Assembly: GCA_028687335.1 (NCBI GenBank)
Contig: JAQUAI010000004.1
Coordinates: 62,001-126,000 of the forward strand
Reading direction: 5' to 3'
Length of the DNA: 64,000 nt
From: Gallionella sp.
GTDB lineage: Bacteria; Pseudomonadota; Gammaproteobacteria; Burkholderiales; Gallionellaceae
Shown: piece by piece, positions 59,252-64,000 of the stretch
Layout of the letters: every line of letters starts with the position of its first letter
Numbering within the stretch: the stretch's first letter is position 1
Position numbers and translations under genes: made by a program
Notes under the pieces: model-generated
Seen by the model: the letters and a program-made list of their open reading frames with translations, nothing else
What the model was told of the DNA's origin: nothing
Databases searched by the model: none

Positions 59252-60079
59252 ATGGATATCTTCTTTGCCGATGACTCAACACAAAAAAGTGCCCGAGAAG
59301 GTATGGGAACTGTTGTAGCTATTGGCGGCATCTTTGTGGAGGACTCCGCATTGCGACCTCTCAATACAAGAATTGATGAGATTGCCTCCAAATTCGGCAT
59401 ACCAAAAGGAGATGAGCTCAAGTGGTCTCCTCGCAAAGGTACATGGATACACAGCAATCTACATGCCGAAGCTCGAACTGAGTGCTATTCGCAAGTCCTG
59501 CAAGCTGCGATTGAACACGAGGTGCGCGCCATAGTCATTTGTTGGGATACAGGCCAAACCACACTAAAGGGTGAAAAAGCATTTAATAAATGCGTCGACT
59601 ATTTATTTGAACGCATGGCGGTTCATCTGGAAAAAAGAGATACAACAGCAATTCTCGTCGCCGATAGACCTGGCGGCGGCAAAGATCAAGAAGAGCAGTT
59701 TCTCAGCGACTTTGTAACTCGCGTGCAGAACGGTACCGAACACGTAGTACCTGATCGCATCCTTATGAATGTACTCACCACTCCTTCAAACCTGGTTCGC
59801 CATTTACAACTTGCCGATTTAGTAACTGGGATAACTACCGCTATGGTTTGCGGACAATACAAATACGCCGCTCCTCTCTTCGATTCAATAAGAAGCATTT
59901 TGATACAAAACCATTTTGGCTCCATTGGAGGCACAGGACTAAAGCTGTTCCCAGACCAACTTATCAATGTCTACCACCATGTCCTAAAAGAAAATACATT
60001 CTGGCGAGTCGGTGCAGGCATGGGTGTGACTTTACCCTACCCCAAGTACCCTTATGAACACGACGAATTTAAGAAATAA
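59252..60079 (+). CDS. DUF3800 domain protein
   Basis: DUF3800 proteins have an RNase H-like fold and are common near mobile and defence genes; their activity is mostly uncharacterised. The 275-residue protein shows the family's acidic positions in MDIFFADDSTQKSA, VADRPGGGKDQEEQ and LVRHLQLADLVTGI. Base composition is visibly more AT-rich than mutS upstream. It follows mutS after 18 bases with no clear promoter or strong ribosome site. Horizontal acquisition is plausible. No partner defence gene is adjacent. Confidence 0.8.
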   Translation: MDIFFADDSTQKSAREGMGTVVAIGGIFVEDSALRPLNTRIDEIASKFGIPKGDELKWSPRKGTWIHSNLHAEARTECYSQVLQAAIEHEVRAIVICWDTGQTTLKGEKAFNKCVDYLFERMAVHLEKRDTTAILVADRPGGGKDQEEQFLSDFVTRVQNGTEHVVPDRILMNVLTTPSNLVRHLQLADLVTGITTAMVCGQYKYAAPLFDSIRSILIQNHFGSIGGTGLKLFPDQLINVYHHVLKENTFWRVGAGMGVTLPYPKYPYEHDEFKK

Positions 60080-60164
60080 TAATTGAAGGATTCAGCTTCG
60101 CATTTCCTTCGCCCCCCTCACTCCAAAGCTCTAAGCGCTACAAATACTTATCAAGGAATATCAG

Positions 60165-60605
60165 ATGATCGAAAGTTCGCTTCCCGAAATCCAAAGCGTG
60201 TCCGTCGCCATCCGCGATGCGGTCGCCCCCGTATTTTTGTTGACGGGTGTTGGCTCTATCCTCTCTGTGCTGGTGAACCGACTTGGCCGAGCGATCGACC
60301 GTGCTCGTGTGCTTCACACTATGAATGAAGACCAGCGTGCCAAGCATGTGGATGAGTTCGAGATCATTGTGCGGCGCACTGCTTGGATTCGCAGGTCTAT
60401 CGGGCTGATCACGCTGGCGGCATTGAGTGTGTGTACGTCTATCGCATCACTCTTCGTCGAGGTGAAGATGGGCTTGAATATGCCGGACATCGTCGCCGGT
60501 ACGTTCTTCGCAGCCATGTTCTTTCTCATTCTGGGCTTGCTGTGCTTCTTGCGAGAGATCTCTTTGGCTTCAAGAGAGTTGAGCTTCTTGAACAAGTTGA
60601 ATTAG
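60165..60605 (+). CDS. DUF2721 membrane protein
   Basis: This is a 146-residue membrane protein of the DUF2721 family, function unknown. Three hydrophobic helices are predicted (about 18-36, 78-100 and 110-130). A conserved cytoplasmic stretch NRLGRAIDRARVL follows the first helix. AAGGA lies upstream of the ATG. It faces DUF3301 across a short hairpin. No operon partner is evident. Confidence 0.82.
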   Translation: MIESSLPEIQSVSVAIRDAVAPVFLLTGVGSILSVLVNRLGRAIDRARVLHTMNEDQRAKHVDEFEIIVRRTAWIRRSIGLITLAALSVCTSIASLFVEVKMGLNMPDIVAGTFFAAMFFLILGLLCFLREISLASRELSFLNKLN

Positions 60606-60617
60606 TCCGCAAAATGA

Positions 60618-60640
60618 CGCCCACTTGAACAATGTGGGCG
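60618..60640. terminator. Hairpin between convergent DUF2721 and DUF3301 genes
   Basis: A perfect 7-base GC-rich stem CGCCCAC/GTGGGCG with a 9-base loop occupies the 39-base gap between two convergent stops, the expected place for a bidirectional terminator. No strong U-run follows on either strand. Confidence 0.5.
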
Positions 60641-60644
60641 CTTA

Positions 60645-60962
60645 TCACTCCAATATCTGATAAGGCTCCATCGTCACCGATTCGACGCGCTCACCGAGCA
60701 TGATGATCTCCCCTTCTCTTCGGCTGTTTCCCGTTTCGGTGAATTCGAAGCGATAGGTGCGGCGCAGTATGCGGCGGCCAGATGAGTCGCGATCAAGCGC
60801 GAGGCTGGTGCTGGCGACGGTGTCATCTAGAAATTGCAGTTCTTCTTTGGCGCAAGCGCGTCTGCTCGCATCACGTGCGATCTCCAAGATGCGGATGCTG
60901 TGTAGCCAGTACCATCCCAAGGCGATGATGACCAGCAATGCGAATAAGCTCAAGATGTCCAT
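60645..60962 (-). CDS. DUF3301 membrane-anchored protein
   Basis: This 105-residue protein belongs to the DUF3301 family of unknown function. One N-terminal membrane helix (MDILSLFALLVIIALGWYWL) is followed by a small soluble domain with LQFLDDTVASTSLALDRDS and RRTYRFEFTETGNSRREG. Its stop faces DUF2721. The promoter region (60963-61076) is shared with the divergent oxygenase gene. Confidence 0.85.
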   Translation of the reverse strand: MDILSLFALLVIIALGWYWLHSIRILEIARDASRRACAKEELQFLDDTVASTSLALDRDSSGRRILRRTYRFEFTETGNSRREGEIIMLGERVESVTMEPYQILE

Positions 60963-61076
60963 TTTGGTTTGCTATCTAACGGGGGCTGGATTCTAACTTG
61001 CCGTTGAACTATGGGCTCATTTAGGGACGCGATGAAGCATAGCCCTTCTCCATATAACTGCTAGACTCCGGCACTT

Positions 61077-61667
61077 ATGGATATCGCAAAGATTTCCTAT
61101 CAGCTTGAGCACTCCGGCTACATTGTTCTAGCCAAGCCGCTGGCGGAGGGACTGCTGGCTGACTTATTCGTGCGCTGTCACGATGACAACTCCACTCGCT
61201 TCCATGCTGCCCAAGTTGGGCGTGGTGCGGGCAAGCAGCTCAGTGGGATGCGTGGTGATGTCATCAATTGGCTCGATGCCTCCAACGATACCGATCAAGC
61301 CTATCTCGCGTGTATGGAGTTGTTGCGTTTGGGATTGAATGAGTCGGTATTTTTGGGGTTGTTTGATTACGAATGCCATTACGCGATCTATGGCGAAGGC
61401 GAGGGTTACGCCAAGCATTCGGATGTGTTGCAAGGCCAGAAGAATCGCATTCTCACAACGGTGTTGTATTTGAATGAAGATTGGCATGCGCCCGATGGCG
61501 GCGAGTTGGTGGTGTTTGAAGCTTCAGGGAAAACTGTGGTTACCACGGTGAATCCAACTTTTGGCACGATGATTATTTTCTTGAGCGAGTCTTTTCCGCA
61601 TGAGGTGCTGCTCTCACGCGCCACACGCCGCAGCATCGCTGGCTGGTTTCGCGTAAGCGGAAGTTGA
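61077..61667 (+). CDS. 2OG-Fe(II) oxygenase (prolyl 4-hydroxylase-like)
   Basis: These enzymes hydroxylate targets using Fe(II), O2 and 2-oxoglutarate. The 196-residue protein carries the iron ligands HxD in GYAKHSDVLQGQ and a distal His in SFPHEVLLS. The 2OG-binding Arg is in RRSIAGWFRVSGS, with the usual spacing. The double-stranded beta-helix portion fills the C-terminal half. The substrate is unknown; relatives hydroxylate proline in proteins such as EF-Tu. Divergent from DUF3301 and convergent with DUF1653. Confidence 0.87.
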   Translation: MDIAKISYQLEHSGYIVLAKPLAEGLLADLFVRCHDDNSTRFHAAQVGRGAGKQLSGMRGDVINWLDASNDTDQAYLACMELLRLGLNESVFLGLFDYECHYAIYGEGEGYAKHSDVLQGQKNRILTTVLYLNEDWHAPDGGELVVFEASGKTVVTTVNPTFGTMIIFLSESFPHEVLLSRATRRSIAGWFRVSGS

Positions 61668-61670
61668 GCG

Positions 61671-61862
61671 TCAGGAAATTGGGGCAAACCTCGGCACGAA
61701 CTCCCCCTCGTGTTGCACCAGTTCAAAGAAAACTTGTTTGGGTCTGGCCCAGATCATGCCGTTTTCAGATTGGTAGATCATCATGATGACCGTCGGGTCT
61801 GATTCCAGTTTGGCTTCACAAACGATCTCGTAGATACCACCTTTGTAGTGTCGATATTTCAT
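61671..61862 (-). CDS. DUF1653 domain protein
   Basis: This small 63-residue protein begins MKYRHYKGGIYEIVCEAKLE, the DUF1653 signature, and includes MIWARPKQVFFELVQ. The start at 61862 has GAGGAA at good spacing; the longer track ORF overlaps mtnA and is not needed. Function unknown. It lies 64 bases downstream of mtnA on the same strand. Confidence 0.85.
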   Translation of the reverse strand: MKYRHYKGGIYEIVCEAKLESDPTVIMMIYQSENGMIWARPKQVFFELVQHEGEFVPRFAPIS

Positions 61863-61926
61863 TGTTTGCGTTCCTCGTCTGGTTGCGGCTTGCCTCACAA
61901 AATACGACGACTTCCAGTTCTTAAAT

Positions 61927-62985
61927 CTAGGCGAATAAGCGGCGCAGCTGTTCCGCATCGGGGTGATGTATTACACCCTTTTCTGTAATCAGCCCAGTAA
62001 CCAATTCCGCTGGGGTGACATCAAATGCGGGGTTGCGTATCGTCACTCCCGCTGCGGCCCAGTGATAGTCGCGGAAGCCTTTGACTTCCTCGGTGGAGCG
62101 CTCTTCGATGGGAATGTCTTTACCCGTGGCAATAGTCATATCGATAGTCGATAACGGGCAAGCGACATAAAACGGAATGTTATGCCGCTGGGCTAGTACC
62201 GCCACCATGTAAGTCCCAATCTTGTTCGCCACATCGCCGTTGGCAGCAACGCGATCCGTCCCCACCACTACAGCGTCGATTTCCCCTTGCGCCATCAGGT
62301 GTCCGGCCATATTGTCAGTAATGAGTGTTACGGGAATATTTTCCTGCACCATTTCCCATGCGGTCAAACGCGCCCCTTGTAAAAAGGGACGTGTCTCGTC
62401 TGCGATAACCGAGATTTTTTTACCGCTTTCCACAGCAGAACGGAACACGCCAAGTGCAGTACCCCACCCTGCTGTGGCCAGCGCGCCCGCATTGCAATGC
62501 GTCAAGACGCGCGCACCGTCTTGCAGCAAAGCAGCGCCATGCGCGCCCATGGCTTTGTTGATGCGAACGTCTTCGGCCAGAATTTCGTGCGCTTCGGTTA
62601 GCAAGTGCTGAGCTATCTGCTGCTGCGTTTGCGTAGCCACAGATTCCCAAACTTTACGCATGCGCTGCAATGCCCAGAACAGATTTACCGCCGTTGGGCG
62701 ACTTGCCGCAAGCACGGCAAAACCAGCTTCCATACCTTGCTTGAAGTCAGCCTTCTCATCATTCCCTTCGCCCTTAGCGCGTTGGGATAATTTCAATGCC
62801 TCCAGTGCCACGCCATATGCCGCCGCCACGCCAATCGCCGGTGCACCACGCACCACCATGCTGCGTATACCCTCGGCCACCGAGGCCGCTGTGTAGTAGC
62901 TTAAATACTCAAAAGCGGCAGGCAGAATGCGCTGATCGATCATCTCAAGCCGGTTGTTGAACCAACGCAGGGTTTCGATTTTCAT
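61927..62985 (-). CDS. mtnA: S-methyl-5-thioribose-1-phosphate isomerase
   Basis: MtnA isomerises methylthioribose-1-phosphate in the methionine salvage pathway. The start at 62985 (MKIETLRWFNNRLEMIDQRI) gives 352 residues; the track ORF starts 19 codons inside rfbD. The family motifs VVRGAPAIGVAAAYG (about 50), the catalytic Cys in THCNAGALATAGWG and the Asp in VVGTDRVAANGDVANKIGTY are present. It starts 8 bases after rfbD ends. No other salvage genes are in the window, so its link to rfbD may be incidental. Confidence 0.95.
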   Translation of the reverse strand: MKIETLRWFNNRLEMIDQRILPAAFEYLSYYTAASVAEGIRSMVVRGAPAIGVAAAYGVALEALKLSQRAKGEGNDEKADFKQGMEAGFAVLAASRPTAVNLFWALQRMRKVWESVATQTQQQIAQHLLTEAHEILAEDVRINKAMGAHGAALLQDGARVLTHCNAGALATAGWGTALGVFRSAVESGKKISVIADETRPFLQGARLTAWEMVQENIPVTLITDNMAGHLMAQGEIDAVVVGTDRVAANGDVANKIGTYMVAVLAQRHNIPFYVACPLSTIDMTIATGKDIPIEERSTEEVKGFRDYHWAAAGVTIRNPAFDVTPAELVTGLITEKGVIHHPDAEQLRRLFA

Positions 62986-62993
62986 ATCGTCAC

Positions 62994-63884
62994 TCAGTTG
63001 TTTTTCAGCGCTTGCATACACAGCGCCAAATTGGCTTGCCAATCTCCCGCTGCCAGACCAAAAGTTTGGGTAAGTTTATTGTTGGACATCACGGAGTTTT
63101 GCGGACGGGCTGCCGGAGTGGGATACTCCGCCGAGGTAATAGGGTGCAATACGGGCGAGTTGGACAATTCAGCCAAGCGCAATATCTCGGCAGTAAAGCC
63201 ACACCAAGACACACTTCCCGACGAGGTAAGTTGATACGCACCGGACACTTCAGCTCTCCGGTCGGCATCGGCTTTCGGTGCGTAGAGCTGCGCCAGTATT
63301 TGCGCGGGAATTTCGGCCAGCGTGCGGCTCCATGTTGGCGCACCGATTTGATCGTCAACTACGCGCAATTGATCGCGTTCTTTGGCCAAGCGCAGCATAG
63401 TCAGCAAAAAGTTTTTTCCGCGCGCGCCGTATACCCAACTAGTGCGGAATATCAGGTGATTGCAGCCAGACGAGCGGATGGCCTGTTCACCCATCAGCTT
63501 GCTCTTGCCGTACACGCCCAGCGGATTGGGTGTGTCATCTTCCTGATAAGCACCTTGTTTACTACCATCGAAAATATAGTCGGTGGAGTAATGCAGCAGT
63601 AATGCCCCCAGTTTTTTGGCTTCTTCCGCCATCACGGCGGGTGAGGAGGCATTCACGGCCATCGCAATCTCCGGTTCAGTCTCCGCTTTATCTACCGCAG
63701 TATAGGCAGCAGGATTGACGATGATGTCCGGGCGAATCTCCCGAATCGCGGCTCGCACAGCATTCGCATCACGTAAATCGAGTGCCGCGCTGTCAACCGC
63801 GATGACTTGCCCGAGCGAGGTCAGCGTGCGTTGCAACTCCCAACCGACTTGCCCATTCTTACCCGTGAGCAGTATTTTTTTCAC
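62994..63884 (-). CDS. rfbD: dTDP-4-dehydrorhamnose reductase
   Basis: RfbD (RmlD) makes dTDP-L-rhamnose, the last step of the pathway feeding O-antigen or other glycans. The 296-residue SDR enzyme has the NAD(P) motif LLTGKNGQVGWELQRTL and the catalytic HYSTDYIFDGSKQGAYQE, then Tyr-x3-Lys in GVYGKSKLMGEQ. It begins with a GTG overlapping the rfbC stop (GTGA), so it is translationally coupled. The rest of the rhamnose cluster lies beyond the window edge. Confidence 0.95.
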   Translation of the reverse strand: MKKILLTGKNGQVGWELQRTLTSLGQVIAVDSAALDLRDANAVRAAIREIRPDIIVNPAAYTAVDKAETEPEIAMAVNASSPAVMAEEAKKLGALLLHYSTDYIFDGSKQGAYQEDDTPNPLGVYGKSKLMGEQAIRSSGCNHLIFRTSWVYGARGKNFLLTMLRLAKERDQLRVVDDQIGAPTWSRTLAEIPAQILAQLYAPKADADRRAEVSGAYQLTSSGSVSWCGFTAEILRLAELSNSPVLHPITSAEYPTPAARPQNSVMSNNKLTQTFGLAAGDWQANLALCMQALKNN

Positions 63885-64000
63885 TCAAACACCTCAGCAT
63901 CTTTGAACCGAATTCCCGCTTGGTCTTTCGCAGCCAGTAGTGGGGTTGCGCCATCCAACTGCCAGTCGATGTTCAGATCAGGATCGTTCCATAAAATAGA
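63881..64000 (-). CDS. rfbC: dTDP-4-dehydrorhamnose 3,5-epimerase (C-terminal end only)
   Basis: Only the last 39 codons are inside the window; the ORF track does not list them. They read ILWNDPDLNIDW and then PLLAAKDQAGIRFKDAEVFE before the stop, the typical C-terminus of RfbC (RmlC). The stop overlaps the GTG start of rfbD. The position upstream of rfbD confirms the assignment. Confidence 0.85.
   Translation of the reverse strand, partial: SILWNDPDLNIDWQLDGATPLLAAKDQAGIRFKDAEVFE

Noticed and set aside
59252-60605. DUF3800-DUF2721 region as a defence island
   Set aside because: Only one mobile-type gene is present; DUF2721 is a chromosomal family and no nuclease, helicase or toxin partner is adjacent.

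Overview
The window is a dense, housekeeping-rich chromosomal segment of a Gram-negative betaproteobacterium. Evidence includes LPS heptosylation (waaF), an Mla-type lipid transporter, YhdP, type IV pilus biogenesis (pilW), GlnE/PII nitrogen control and a full ISC operon. The gene orders ndk-rlmN-pilW-rodZ-ispG, yhdP-nitrilase-tldD, trmJ-cysE-iscR-iscSUA-hscBA-fdx-iscX and surE-pcm-nlpD are known from this class. Moderate GC and the mix of families fit Nitrosomonadales (for example Gallionellaceae), but that placement is an inference. No rRNA, tRNA, CRISPR array, complete insertion sequence or prophage was seen.

Layout. 1-11 kb (minus strand): end of a cytochrome b561 gene, then ispG, rodZ, pilW, rlmN, ndk, tldD, a nitrilase and yhdP. 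11-16.4 kb (plus): glnE, ilvE, a zf-CHCC protein and waaF. 16.4-21.3 kb (minus): a signalling island with two GGDEF diguanylate cyclases, a PhnD-like binding protein, a dead PIN-toxin fragment and a dispersed repeat. 21.3-34.6 kb (minus): alaS, a partial Ara4N cluster (arnD, split arnA, arnC) directly behind guaBA, a PII protein, an ankyrin gene broken at a G8 tract, and rep helicase. 34.7-38.4 kb (plus): a four-gene MCE/ABC lipid transporter and a small unknown gene. 38.4-41.7 kb (minus): a radical SAM gene and nlpD, pcm, surE. 41.8-46 kb (plus): a cNMP-binding-fold protein, serB, and an overlapping HPP / hemerythrin / flavoprotein set. 46-53.9 kb (minus): dsbB, the ISC operon, cysE, trmJ and a truncated Bro-N-like fragment. 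54-60.6 kb (plus): suhB, pit, DUF47, mutS carrying two intragenic repeats, DUF3800 and DUF2721. 60.6-64 kb: DUF3301, a 2OG-Fe(II) oxygenase, DUF1653, mtnA, rfbD and the end of rfbC.

How the genes work together. Many neighbours share ATGA, TGATG or TTGA stop-start junctions, so polycistronic transcription with translational coupling is likely. The Fe-S operon carries a near-consensus IscR type 1 site over its promoter, which predicts feedback repression. Several genes serve the envelope: WaaF, the Arn proteins, the MCE transporter, NlpD, RodZ, PilW, YhdP and RfbC/D.

I found no convincing large undescribed system. The most interesting items are small: repeat elements inserted in frame in mutS and at the end of a GGDEF gene, inverted-repeat elements in operon spacers, two short pseudogene relics missing from the ORF track, a homopolymer frameshift in the ankyrin gene, an Ara4N gene set lacking arnB and arnT, and a compact HPP-hemerythrin-flavoprotein cassette.
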